Made by a program: the position numbers and the translations under genes. Shown one piece after another: positions 39,270 through 47,733 of a DNA stretch of 64,000 bases (the stretch's first letter is position 1; the number at the start of each line of letters is the position of its first letter). The notes under the pieces are model-generated. The model ran no database searches and was not told where the DNA came from. It worked only from the letters and a program-made list of their open reading frames with translations. Origin of the DNA: CBDAQA01 sp965198865 (GTDB taxonomy: Bacteria; Planctomycetota; Phycisphaerae; Tepidisphaerales; Tepidisphaeraceae); contig CBDAQA010000022.1 in assembly GCA_965198865.1 (NCBI GenBank), positions 62,001 to 126,000 of the forward strand. The letters are read 5' to 3'.

Positions 39270-40316
39270 ATGAAACGTCCCAGCTTCCTCGCGTTCCTTG
39301 GTCTCGCGTTCGTCCTCCCAGCGCTGGCGCTGGCCGCCAAGAAGAAGGCGGCCGAGTCAGCGGGGTCCGGCAGGACCGGCGGCAACTTCGGCGAGGTGGC
39401 GCCCGACTTCCCGCCGGGCGTGTTCAGCGACGGCGGGCACTACGACTTGGCCGACTACCGCGGCAAGCTGCTGGTCGTCTTCTTCTTCGAGAGCGAGTGC
39501 CCCACCTGCAAGGGCATGGTGCCGCAGTGGAACAAGCTGACCGCCGAGTACAAGGACAAGCCGGTCCGGTTCCTGGCGATCGGTCCGCACAACACGCTGG
39601 CGGGGGTGAAGCAGTACGTGCAGGAGACCCGGCTGGCGATGCCGGTGTTCGCCGACAACCTGAACGTGATGGAGACGCTGTACGGGCAGACGATCTCGTT
39701 GCAAAACGTCCGGCAGTGGCGGCTGATCGGGCCGGACGGGAAGGTGGTCGGCTACGAGCCGACCGAGGCGGCGATCGACAAGGCGCTGGCCGACGTGCAG
39801 TGGAAGTACAGGGGCCAGGGGTACGACGCGAAGCTGAACGGCATCGTCGACGCGCTGGAGTGGAACCAGTACGTGCCGGCGATGAAGGCGCTGAGGACGG
39901 CTCGAAAGTCGTCGCCGAAGTCGTTGGCCGGGTCGGCGGAGAAGCTGTACCAGGCCGTCCACGCCGAGGGCGAAGAGTGGAAGTCCAAGGCAGACGGCCT
40001 GGCGGCGACCGACCCGGTGGCGGCGTTCGACCTGTACGCCAAGGTGGCCGCGGTCTTCGCCGGCGACGATCTGGCCAAGGCCGTGGCCGACCCGATCAAG
40101 ACGCTCCGGTCGAACAAGGCCGTGACCGACGAGTTGGCCGCCCGCCAGCAGTACGTGCAGCTCTACTCGGCCGTGCCGCGGGCGGCGTCCCGGCAGCGGG
40201 CGCAGGTGGCCAAGTTCTGCGATCAGATCGCGGCCCGGTACCCGGGCACCGCCACCGCCGCCAAGGCGCAGGTGCTGTCCGTCGCGATCACGACCGCGCC
40301 GGACGCGGGCGTATGA
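39270..40316 (+). CDS. exported thioredoxin-like protein (TlpA/redoxin family)
   Basis: 348 residues with signal peptide FLAFLGLAFVLPALALA. The thioredoxin-fold domain follows (about residues 40-165): VAPDFPPGVF, YRGKLLVVFFFESECPTCKG with CPTC as active site, and LAIGPHNTLAGVKQYVQE. The C-terminal half is helical with a TPR-like character. It probably acts outside the inner membrane as a thiol-disulfide oxidoreductase; partners are unknown. The next gene starts 7 nt later but with its own -10 box. Confidence 0.82.
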   Translation: MKRPSFLAFLGLAFVLPALALAAKKKAAESAGSGRTGGNFGEVAPDFPPGVFSDGGHYDLADYRGKLLVVFFFESECPTCKGMVPQWNKLTAEYKDKPVRFLAIGPHNTLAGVKQYVQETRLAMPVFADNLNVMETLYGQTISLQNVRQWRLIGPDGKVVGYEPTEAAIDKALADVQWKYRGQGYDAKLNGIVDALEWNQYVPAMKALRTARKSSPKSLAGSAEKLYQAVHAEGEEWKSKADGLAATDPVAAFDLYAKVAAVFAGDDLAKAVADPIKTLRSNKAVTDELAARQQYVQLYSAVPRAASRQRAQVAKFCDQIAARYPGTATAAKAQVLSVAITTAPDAGV

Positions 40317-40317
40317 T
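40312..40317 (+). promoter_or_regulatory. -10 box, leaderless start
   Basis: TATGAT overlapping the previous stop codon, then GGCCGA, then the ATG at 40324. Confidence 0.5.
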
Positions 40318-40323
40318 GGCCGA

Positions 40324-41277
40324 ATGCCGCCCCCGGACGCCACGTCGGCCCACCCGTTCGCGACCCCGCCGGTCTACTTCCCGATCTCGCGTGGCGTCTA
40401 CGAGGTGACGGCCGGGCTCAAGCCGCTCGGGACCGATTTCGGCAACGGGCCTGCGGACCGGCGGGTGTTCCAGATCGACCGAGAGTGGCCGCGTTACCGG
40501 GCCAACAAGCTCGCGTGCTTGGCCGAGCGGCCGGGGAAGTATGTCGCCCGGGCCGACCTCGACCGGCCGGCGCTGGTCGCCCTCGTCGACTGGCTCGCCG
40601 GTCGGCTCGTCGACGAGTACCCGCAGTGGTTCGCCCGTTCGGCGGCGGGGGGCCTGCGCTGCGAGCTCACCGGTGACGCGATCGATCTGACCGACCCGTG
40701 GCCGGCTTTCAACGCGCTGGCCCTGCAGGTCCAAGAGGACGTCTGCCTCACCCGGCTCGAGGGCGGGCGCGACTGGCTGGCGGCGGGGCACGTCTGTTGC
40801 CCGGGCCACTGGGCACTGGCGGACAAGATCGGCCGGCCGTTCACGGCCATCCACGACCCCGTGCCGGGCATCGAACCGATCAGCCGCTCGGCCGCCGCGT
40901 TCGTCCGGACGCTGGTCGACCGGGGGCCGTTCGTCCGCTTCGCCTGGGGCTTCGGCACGGACGATCGGCTGAACCACCACCCGGTCCCTCCGACCGGGAT
41001 CCCGTCCGATCATTGGCACGGGCGGCGATTCGTGGCGGGGGAATCGCAACTGTTCATGCGGGTGGAGCGCCAGACGACCTGGGGCCTGCCGGCGGTCGGC
41101 GCGTCGGTGTTCACGATCCGGGTGTCGCACTGGACGGGCGACGCCATTCGTGAACACCCCGAGCGACGGGACCTGCTGCGCGCGGCGCTCCTGTCCATGT
41201 CCCCGGCCGCCTTGGCCTACAAGGGGTTGGCCGGGTCGCTGGACGCGGCCGTGGGATGGTTGGATGCCGGGCGATAG
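40324..41277 (+). CDS. Heme-dependent oxidative N-demethylase family (DUF3445)
   Basis: 317 residues. The family landmarks are LALQVQEDVCLTRLEGGRDW, AAGHVCCPGHWALADKIGRP, FTAIHDPVPGIEP and RVERQTTWGLP. Characterised members use heme and a flavin partner to remove methyl groups from small amines. It sits next to a thioredoxin-like gene, but no reductase partner is visible. Confidence 0.85.
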   Translation: MPPPDATSAHPFATPPVYFPISRGVYEVTAGLKPLGTDFGNGPADRRVFQIDREWPRYRANKLACLAERPGKYVARADLDRPALVALVDWLAGRLVDEYPQWFARSAAGGLRCELTGDAIDLTDPWPAFNALALQVQEDVCLTRLEGGRDWLAAGHVCCPGHWALADKIGRPFTAIHDPVPGIEPISRSAAAFVRTLVDRGPFVRFAWGFGTDDRLNHHPVPPTGIPSDHWHGRRFVAGESQLFMRVERQTTWGLPAVGASVFTIRVSHWTGDAIREHPERRDLLRAALLSMSPAALAYKGLAGSLDAAVGWLDAGR

Positions 41278-41368
41278 CGGGCCGGCCGGGCCCGCTATGA
41301 TCGGTGTGAACCGGGCGGTAATATTCCGCCGGGTCAGGCGTTGAGGGTGTGGCGGCCGGAACGGAGTT

Positions 41369-42064
41369 ATGTCGCGAACGGCAGTATCCGATCCGAAGCC
41401 GATCGCCCATACGGTACCTTCGGCCGAGACGCCGGAGGCATCGACGGGACCGACTGACGAGGCGCTGGCCCTGCGATTGCAGGCCGGCGACGCCGCCGCC
41501 GGCGAGGCGTTGGCCCGGCGGTTCTATGTGCCGTTGGTCCGTTACCTGCACCGGTTGACCGGCAGCGACCATCTCGCCGAGGAGTTGCACCAGCAGACGT
41601 GGCTGAGCGTCCTGGAACACATCGGCCGGTTCGATCCGGGCGCGACCAGCGGCAGCGGGTTCAAGGCGTGGCTGTTCCGAATCGCCACGAACAAGACCAA
41701 CGATCACTGGCGGAGCCGGGGTCGGGAACGGGCGGCGAACGACGGGTTGCGGTTGGTGACCGACGACGTCGCCCCGGCGGCCGACGAGCGGCTGGAAAGC
41801 ACGGAGCAGCAGGTCAAGCTGCTGGCGGCGATCGCGCAGCTGCCCGAGGCGCAGCGGCAGGTGTTGACGTTGCGGTACTACAGCAACCTGAAGTTCGTCG
41901 AGATCGCCCAGATGCTGGGTTGCCCGCTGAACACGGCCCTGGGCCGGATGTTCAAGGCGAACCAGAAGCTGCGGCAACTGATGGAAGAGCCCACGCCCGC
42001 CGTCCGGCCGTCGGGGGCGCGGGCAGATGGACGGTCGAACGGACGGGCGAACGGACAGGCCTGA
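41369..42064 (+). CDS. ECF-family RNA polymerase sigma factor
   Basis: 231 residues. Region 2 runs from ALARRFYVPLVRYLHRLTGS through EELHQQTWLSVLEHIGRFDP to FKAWLFRIATNKTNDHWR. Region 4 is IAQLPEAQRQVLTLRYYSNL then FVEIAQMLGCPLNTALGRMF. The C-terminal tail is Arg/Gly-rich. GGAG precedes the ATG. The anti-sigma-like gene follows after 11 nt, and a secreted protein gene after that, giving a compact three-gene unit. Confidence 0.92.
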   Translation: MSRTAVSDPKPIAHTVPSAETPEASTGPTDEALALRLQAGDAAAGEALARRFYVPLVRYLHRLTGSDHLAEELHQQTWLSVLEHIGRFDPGATSGSGFKAWLFRIATNKTNDHWRSRGRERAANDGLRLVTDDVAPAADERLESTEQQVKLLAAIAQLPEAQRQVLTLRYYSNLKFVEIAQMLGCPLNTALGRMFKANQKLRQLMEEPTPAVRPSGARADGRSNGRANGQA

Positions 42065-42075
42065 AGGGGCGTCAC

Positions 42076-42720
42076 ATGGGCAGCCTGATACACGAGCTGG
42101 ACAACGACGCGCTGCTGATGATGTACCTCGCCGACGAGCTGTCGGCCGAGGACCGGGCAGACGTGGAGCAGTCGCTGGGCGTGGACGCCGGCCTGCGGTC
42201 GACGCTCGCGTCGGTGCGGGCCGACGGCGAGTTCGCCGGGGCGGCGATGGGCTTGGCCGATCGGGTCGTCCCACCGGCCGGCCTGACGGCGTCGGCCGAG
42301 GCCGTGGCGATCCGCAGGGTGGGACGGCTCTTACGCCAGTACCAGGTCGACCGGCTGGCCCGCAACCGACCGGCCCCGGTGCCCGAGCGTCAGCCCGCGT
42401 TCCCGCGGTGGGCCTACCCGATCGGGTCTGTCGCCGCCGTCCTGCTGGTTGCGGTCGGCTGGTGGGGCTGGGAGCGACACGCCGCGCGGAACGAGCGCGC
42501 CGACCTGGGCGGGTCCTACGATGGTCGCGGTCAGTGGGGCGGGCCCGGCGGTGGATTGGGCGGGGGGTTCGGCGCATCGCGGTCTTTCGTCGGCGACGCG
42601 TTCGGCGGCGAGATCGGTTCGACTCCCGGCCTGGCCGACGCCGAGTACGAGGCGGGCGCCCTGCGCCACGACGGCGACCCGTCCGACGTGTCCGCCCTGT
42701 TCGGCAACGCGACGAACTAA
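42076..42720 (+). CDS. anti-sigma factor-like membrane protein
   Basis: 214 residues. The N-terminal helix pair (NDALLMMYLADELSAEDRAD then VEQSLGVDAGLRSTLASVR) is typical of anti-sigma cytoplasmic domains without the zinc site. One transmembrane helix (YPIGSVAAVLLVAVGWWGW, about residue 120) leads to a Gly-rich outer segment. It probably sequesters the sigma factor encoded just upstream. The start is chosen after the sigma stop; the larger upstream frame is the sigma gene read out of phase. Confidence 0.75.
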   Translation: MGSLIHELDNDALLMMYLADELSAEDRADVEQSLGVDAGLRSTLASVRADGEFAGAAMGLADRVVPPAGLTASAEAVAIRRVGRLLRQYQVDRLARNRPAPVPERQPAFPRWAYPIGSVAAVLLVAVGWWGWERHAARNERADLGGSYDGRGQWGGPGGGLGGGFGASRSFVGDAFGGEIGSTPGLADAEYEAGALRHDGDPSDVSALFGNATN

Positions 42721-42759
42721 GCCGGTCGAGGCGCTCGACGACGGCCGCGAGGTAAGGCG

Positions 42760-43563
42760 ATGCGACACATGGGACACAACGTGCGATTCGGCCGGTACCC
42801 GCGGACGGTGGCGGTCGCGATGTCGTCGGCCATCGCCATCGGCGCCTGGGCCGGCACCGGTCGACCTGCGCTCGCCGACGAGGGCGCGACGACCCAGCCG
42901 GCCACGACCCAGCCCGCGTCGGTTGACCCGCCGGCCGACGGTGGCGACAGGCCCGATCGGGACGGCCAACGCGGGCGGCGCGGGCCGGGCGGGTTCGGGG
43001 CCAGGCGGTGGTTCGGCCAGGGGGTGGGCGACATCGACCCGACCGAGTCGAACCAGTTCATGTCGGACCACGCGCCGCAGTACTGGCGGTGGGTGTCGAA
43101 CATGCCCGAGGAGCGGCGGCGGGCCGTCGAGGCCACCGTTGCCACCGCCTATGCCACCTACCAGCGGCTTCGCCCGGACGACCCGGAACTGTACAAGGTG
43201 ATCGTCGAGCGGGTCGAGGTCGAGGACCGCGTCTTCGCGCTCCGCATGAAGGTCCGCCAGGCCCAGGGTCAATCCCCGGCCACCGCGCGCGACGCGCTTG
43301 CCGCAGAGGTCCGGGCGCAGCTCACCAAGTCCACGGAACTGGTGTTCAAGGAGCGCGAGCTGCGGTTGGCCCGGCTCAAGCGGATGGTCGACCAGCAGGA
43401 GAAGGCGCTCGCCACCGACGACGCCAACCGGAACGACCTGATCAGCCGTCGTCTTGAGCAGATCATGAGCGGTGGCGGCGGGGGCGGGGGGCCGTTCCCG
43501 GGCGGCGGGAACTTCCGCATCGACGGTCGCGGCGACGGGGGCGACGCCGGAGCGTCCCGCTGA
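42760..43563 (+). CDS. exported helical protein of ECF locus
   Basis: 267 residues. A signal peptide (VAVAMSSAIAIGAWAGTGRPALA) is followed by a disordered Thr/Pro/Arg-rich part. A long charged helix, possibly coiled coil, spans about residues 110-230 (VIVERVEVEDRVFALRMKVR through RELRLARLKRMVDQQEKAL), and the tail is Gly-rich. Its place behind the sigma/anti-sigma pair, with a Spy/CnrX-like helical look, suggests an envelope sensor or stress chaperone, but this is inference only. Confidence 0.65.
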   Translation: MRHMGHNVRFGRYPRTVAVAMSSAIAIGAWAGTGRPALADEGATTQPATTQPASVDPPADGGDRPDRDGQRGRRGPGGFGARRWFGQGVGDIDPTESNQFMSDHAPQYWRWVSNMPEERRRAVEATVATAYATYQRLRPDDPELYKVIVERVEVEDRVFALRMKVRQAQGQSPATARDALAAEVRAQLTKSTELVFKERELRLARLKRMVDQQEKALATDDANRNDLISRRLEQIMSGGGGGGGPFPGGGNFRIDGRGDGGDAGASR

Positions 43564-43590
43564 TCGACCGGCCAACCGTGCGGCGCAACG

Positions 43591-43621
43591 AAAAAGGGCC
43601 GTCCCCTCCGGGAGTCGGCCC
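43591..43621 (-). terminator. terminator of the HTH-REC regulator gene
   Basis: Minus-strand stem GGGCCG...CGGCCC with an inner TCCC/GGGA pairing, followed by five T. It lies about 130 nt beyond the regulator stop. Confidence 0.7.
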
Positions 43622-43750
43622 CTCGCGCTCCGAGGAACGCAATGTTTCTTGTCCGGCGTGCAGCGGGCCCGCCGGTGTTCATCGGCACGCCCGTCCGCGA
43701 CATGAGGTGTACGTCGCGATCGGCGTCCGGTTCGGTCGCAGCCACCCGGG

Positions 43751-44347
43751 TCAGTACACCACGGCCACGGCGTCCTCGATCGACTCGATCACCTGTCGCA
43801 CGTGGAACGGCTTGCGCAGGAACCCGTCGAACCCCGACGCGGTCAACCCCTTCGCCTCGTCGTCGGTCAGCTTCCCGCTGACGGCGATCACCTTGGTCAG
43901 CTGCAGCTCGGGGTTGCCCTTGACGTGCTTGGCGACGGCCTTGGCGTCGACGTCGGGCAGGTGCAGGTCGAGCAGGATCACGTGCGGCCGGAACTTCTCG
44001 GCCGTCGCCCCCGCGGCGAACCCGCTGCGGGCCACCTCCACCTCGTACTTGGCCTCGTCCTCCAGGATCTTCTCGAGCACCTCGACCACGTCCTGCTCGC
44101 CGTCGACGATCAGCACGCGGGTGCAGCCGGTCATCAGGCCGTTCAGGGGCATGCCGTGATGCTTCATGAACCGGATCAGCTGGTTCAGCGGGATCCGCCG
44201 GTCCTTGGAGCCGGGGATGCGGTAGCCGGTCAGGGCGCCGGTGTCGAACCACTTGCTCACGGTTCGCGGGGCCACGTTGCAGATCTTGGCCACCTCGCCG
44301 GTGGTGAGGACGTCCTTGTACTCCTTGGTCTTGTCGGCGGTGCTCAT
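43751..44347 (-). CDS. response regulator with N-terminal MerR/excisionase-type HTH
   Basis: 198 residues. The HTH TTGEVAKICNVAPRTVSKWF then DTGALTGYRIPGSKDRRIP is at residues 15-55. The receiver domain occupies about 75-195, with the acidic pocket VLIVDGEQD, the phosphorylated Asp in VILLDLHLPD, the Ser in IAVSG and the Lys in FLRKPF. The unusual order (DNA binding first) occurs in planctomycete regulators. No histidine kinase is adjacent. The intergenic region upstream (44348-44725) contains the next repeat and a terminator. Confidence 0.88.
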   Translation of the reverse strand: MSTADKTKEYKDVLTTGEVAKICNVAPRTVSKWFDTGALTGYRIPGSKDRRIPLNQLIRFMKHHGMPLNGLMTGCTRVLIVDGEQDVVEVLEKILEDEAKYEVEVARSGFAAGATAEKFRPHVILLDLHLPDVDAKAVAKHVKGNPELQLTKVIAVSGKLTDDEAKGLTASGFDGFLRKPFHVRQVIESIEDAVAVVY

Positions 44348-44581
44348 AGGTGCGCTTCTCCCTGCCTGCGGCCGTCCCGGTTTCCGGCCGGTCGGCCACC
44401 CCCGCTCTTCCTCACACGTCGCAAGGCCCGCATCCGTGGGCCCGGTCGCACTCCGTTGCTGCCAGATATATCGACTGGCCGGGTGCAGGCTTTACGACGG
44501 GAGCGCAGATTCTGCCGGGTACGAGCGTGGCGACGGGCCACGTTATCGGGCGGGGTGGCGGTACTGGGACAGAAGAGTTCA

Positions 44582-44713
44582 ACCACAAAGACGCGAAGGT
44601 CGGACGAAGGACAAAAAAGAAGCCCCGGATCTACATCCTGGGGCTCCCGTTGATCAATTCAACTCAGCTGATTCTCTTCGCCCTACCTTCGTGTTTTCGC
44701 GCGTTTGTGGTTC
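44582..44713. repeat. hairpin repeat after preA
   Basis: The left arm from 44582 (AACCACAAAGACGCGAAGGT) pairs with the right arm 44686-44713 (complement begins AACCACAAACGCGCGAAAAC). A terminator-like hairpin is nested inside. Confidence 0.7.
44613..44646 (-). terminator. terminator after preA
   Basis: Minus-strand stem AGCCCC(A)GGAT / ATCCGGGGCT with a one-base bulge, then TTCTTTTTT. It uses the same half-site as the terminators after dat and pckG. Confidence 0.75.
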
Positions 44714-44725
44714 AGACTCTTCCGT

Positions 44726-45856
44726 TCACCGCGCCAGCGACTCGGTTTGGCGGACGAAGTCGTTGCCCTCCCACTGGCCGTCCTTGACGACCAGCGCCTT
44801 CGCCTCGGCCACCTTCGCCTTGGCGGCCGCCTTGGCCTCGGCTTGCCGCCGCACCAGGTCGGCGTGGGTGGTGAAGTACTGCAGGCTGTGCCCCTTGAAG
44901 TCAGGGATCGTCTCGAACTGGTGCTTGGCCATGAAGGCGAGCAGGTCGTCGCACATCTTCTTGACGCAGTCGTAGCCGTACTTCATGACGCCGGTGCAGA
45001 CCTGCACCGTGTCGCCGCCGAGCAGGATGAACTGGGCGGCGTCGGCCCCGGTCTCGATGCCGCCGATGGCGCTGAGGCTCCGGCCCGGGAACTTGTCGCG
45101 GATCGTCTCGGCGCACTCCTTCACCATGCGCAGGGCGATCGGCTTGACGGCCGTGCAGCTGTACCCGCCGGGGACGGTGTACCCCTCGACGGTGGGCTCG
45201 GGGCGGAGCGTCTCCAGGTCGACGCCCATCACGCTGAGAATGGTGTTGATGGCGGCGACGCCCTGCACGCCGTTGGACAGTGCCGCCTCGGCCCCAGCGG
45301 CAATGCTGGTGACGTTCGGCGTGAGCTTGGCCCAGACCGGGATCTTCGCCGCCCCCATCACCCACCGGCACACCTCGCCCATGACGGCGTTGTCCTGACC
45401 CATCGCGGCACCCATCTTGCGCTCGGGCAGGCCGTGCGGGCAGGAGAAGTTCAGCTCGAACCCCGCCACGCCCGTCGCCTGCACCCGCTCGACGATCTCG
45501 ACCCACGCGTCCCTGCTGTACTCCTCCATGATGGACGCGATGACGCGCCCGTCGGGGTACTTGTCCTTGAGCATGTTCAGCTCGTCCAGCCAGGTCCGAA
45601 ACGGCCTGTCGGAGATCAACTCGATGTTCTGCCAGCCGATCACCTCCTTGCTCTTCTCCGTGCGCAGCCGGGCGTACCGGGGCGCCACGTTGACCACCTT
45701 GGACGAGTCGAGGCTGATCGTCTTGATGATGACCGCGCCCCACCCCTCGTCGAACGCCTTGCCGATCACGTTGGCGTTCGTGCCGGGCGGGCCCGAGCCG
45801 ATCACGAAGGGGTTGGGCAGCGCGATCCCGTCGACGGTGTTGGCAAGCGTGGGCAT
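44726..45856 (-). CDS. preA: Dihydropyrimidine dehydrogenase subunit PreA-like
   Basis: A 376-residue FMN barrel of the dihydroorotate-dehydrogenase superfamily. It reduces uracil or thymine to the dihydro form with electrons from a partner. Landmarks: NPFVIGSGPPGTNANVIGKA, ELNFSCPHGLPERKMGAAMG with the catalytic Cys, VWAKLTPNVT and SAIGGIETGADAAQFILLGG. PreA of E. coli ends in a 4Fe-4S ferredoxin domain; here that domain is absent and an Ala/Lys-rich helix replaces it. PreT, the usual reductase partner, is not in the window. It lies last in the catabolic cluster. Confidence 0.9.
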   Translation of the reverse strand: MPTLANTVDGIALPNPFVIGSGPPGTNANVIGKAFDEGWGAVIIKTISLDSSKVVNVAPRYARLRTEKSKEVIGWQNIELISDRPFRTWLDELNMLKDKYPDGRVIASIMEEYSRDAWVEIVERVQATGVAGFELNFSCPHGLPERKMGAAMGQDNAVMGEVCRWVMGAAKIPVWAKLTPNVTSIAAGAEAALSNGVQGVAAINTILSVMGVDLETLRPEPTVEGYTVPGGYSCTAVKPIALRMVKECAETIRDKFPGRSLSAIGGIETGADAAQFILLGGDTVQVCTGVMKYGYDCVKKMCDDLLAFMAKHQFETIPDFKGHSLQYFTTHADLVRRQAEAKAAAKAKVAEAKALVVKDGQWEGNDFVRQTESLAR

Positions 45857-45888
45857 GGTGAACTCGGGTTGTGGAACGAAGGCGGAGC

Positions 45889-45962
45889 CACCGCGGAGGC
45901 ACGGAGACGTGGAGAGGACCCTCAATCTTTTGACTTCTCCGCGCCTCCGTGCCTCCGTGGTG
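45889..45962. repeat. GGAGGCACGGAG-type hairpin repeat
   Basis: Arms 45889-45916 and 45934-45962 match at about 24 of 28 positions (CACCGCGGAGGCACGGAG versus CACCACGGAGGCACGGAG). It lies between the NCS1 stop and the preA start. Confidence 0.8.
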
Positions 45963-45980
45963 ATTCGGTCTCGGGACTTC

Positions 45981-47534
45981 TCAGTGGGCCGGCGCGGGCA
46001 CGACGGCGAACCCGCGGTCGGGCATCGTCTCGCCCGCGCCGCCGCGGATGAACATCAGGATCAGGTAGGCGACGAACCCGACGCCGAACGAGACGAACCA
46101 GGCGTAGGTGTACAGGTGGTCGAACAGGTTCGAGCCCGCGTTGCCGGTGACCTGTCGAATGAAGCCGGGGAGGCACGGCGCGATGGCGAGCGCCAGCGCG
46201 ATGGCGGCCGCCGGGTTGAACCCGCCGGCGTAGGCGTACCGGCCGCGGGGGTCGAACAGGGCGGCCACGTTCAGCCGGCCGCGGCGGAGCACCCAGTAGT
46301 CGGCGATCAGCACGCCGCCCACGGCCCCCAGCAGGCTGCTCGACCCGATCAGCCAGGTGAAGATGTAGCCGTTGGGGTCGTTGTACAGGTACCACGGCAT
46401 GATCGCGATGCCGATCACGCCGGTGATCAGCCCGCCCGTGCGAAAGCCGATGTGCCGCGGCGCGAGGTGGGCGAAGTCGTTGGCCGGGCTGACCACGTTG
46501 GCCGCGATGTTGGTGGCCAGCGTGGCCAGCACGACCGACCCCATCGCGATCACGACCGTCGCCTTGCTGTGGAACGTCGACAGCAGCTCGACCGGGTCCC
46601 AGATGGCGTGGCCGAAGATGACGACGGTCGCCGACGTGACGGCCACGCCGATGAAGCTGTAGAGCGCCATCGTCACCGGCAGCCCGATCGCCTGCCCGAC
46701 GGCCTGATCGCGCTGGCTCTTGGCGTACCGCGTGAAGTCGGGGATGTTCAGCGACAGCGTCGCCCAGAACCCGACCACGCCGGTGAGCGACGGAAAGAAG
46801 TACGACCAGAACTGCCCGGCCTTCGCGCCCCCGGCCACGAATGCCGACGGTTGGTTCAGCATCGGCCCGAACCCGTGCGCCCGCCACGCCGCCCATCCCA
46901 GCAGCAGCAAGCCGAGCCCGAGCAGCAGCGGGGCCTTGATGTTCAGCAGCACGCGGATCGAATCGATGCCCGCCAGGATCACGCCCATGTTTACGGCCCA
47001 GAAGATCAGGAACGCTACGAACTGCGGCCCGGTCACGCCCATCATCTTCTGGTGCAGCGCCGGGTCGACCAGCGACGGCACGAACGCGGCCGCGACGGCG
47101 AGCAGGGCGGTCCCGCCGATCCACGTCTGGATGCCGAACCACCCGCACGCCACCAGCGCTCGCAGCAGGGCGGGGATGTTCGCCCCGATCGTGCCAAAGC
47201 TGGCCCGGCAGTAGACCGGGAACGGGATGCCATACTTGGTCCCCGCGGACCCGTTCAGCACCATCGGCAGCAGCACGACCAGGTTGCCGGCGAAGATGGT
47301 GAGCACCGCCTCCCACCAGTTCATGCCGCCCGAGATCAGACCGCTGGCCAGCGAGTAGGTCGGGATGCAGGCCGACATGCTGACCCACAGCGCCGCGATC
47401 GACCACACCGACCACGTCCGCTGGGCCGCGGTGGTCGGCGACAGGTCCTGGTTCCACAGCGACGAGCGCGACACGTCCTCCGGCAAGCCCTCCAGGGCGG
47501 TCACGGTCGGGGATGGGGTTGCAACATCAGTCAT
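45981..47534 (-). CDS. NCS1-family nucleobase:cation symporter
   Basis: 517 residues with about 12 transmembrane helices. Family motifs include the N-terminal SSLWNQDLSPTTAAQRTW, the substrate-site helix PTYSLASGLISGGMNWWEAV, TIGANIPALLRALVACGWFG and LSLNIPDFTRYAKSQRDQ. It probably imports uracil, thymine, hydantoin or allantoin; the neighbours favour a pyrimidine or dihydropyrimidine. ATG 47534 is preferred because eight codons upstream (MPFVATAS) come from the adjacent repeat. Confidence 0.93.
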   Translation of the reverse strand: MTDVATPSPTVTALEGLPEDVSRSSLWNQDLSPTTAAQRTWSVWSIAALWVSMSACIPTYSLASGLISGGMNWWEAVLTIFAGNLVVLLPMVLNGSAGTKYGIPFPVYCRASFGTIGANIPALLRALVACGWFGIQTWIGGTALLAVAAAFVPSLVDPALHQKMMGVTGPQFVAFLIFWAVNMGVILAGIDSIRVLLNIKAPLLLGLGLLLLGWAAWRAHGFGPMLNQPSAFVAGGAKAGQFWSYFFPSLTGVVGFWATLSLNIPDFTRYAKSQRDQAVGQAIGLPVTMALYSFIGVAVTSATVVIFGHAIWDPVELLSTFHSKATVVIAMGSVVLATLATNIAANVVSPANDFAHLAPRHIGFRTGGLITGVIGIAIMPWYLYNDPNGYIFTWLIGSSSLLGAVGGVLIADYWVLRRGRLNVAALFDPRGRYAYAGGFNPAAAIALALAIAPCLPGFIRQVTGNAGSNLFDHLYTYAWFVSFGVGFVAYLILMFIRGGAGETMPDRGFAVVPAPAH

Positions 47535-47543
47535 AGAAGCGGT

Positions 47544-47719
47544 GGCCACGAATGGCACGAATGAACACGAATCAGAGAAGACAAAACGGAAAGGTTATCC
47601 ACGAAGGACACGAAGAGACACGAAGGAAAACAGCGATTGACCTCTCTCCCCTTCGTGTCTCTTCGTGTCCTTCGTGGAAAGCCCTTCTATGTTTTTCTGA
47701 TTCGTGCTTATTCGTGGCC
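47544..47719. repeat. nested palindromic repeat, no gene inside
   Basis: Inner arms 47599-47626 and 47650-47677 are a perfect 28-bp inverted repeat with a 23-nt loop (words CCACGAAGGACACGAAGAG). Outer arms start GGCCACGAATGGCACGAATG at 47544 and end at 47719 in a shortened complement. The outer left arm (29 nt, 47544-47572) equals the right arm of the GxxExxY element. It fills the gap between hydA and the NCS1 gene. Confidence 0.88.
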
Positions 47720-47733
47720 GTCCCAGTCTTGGT

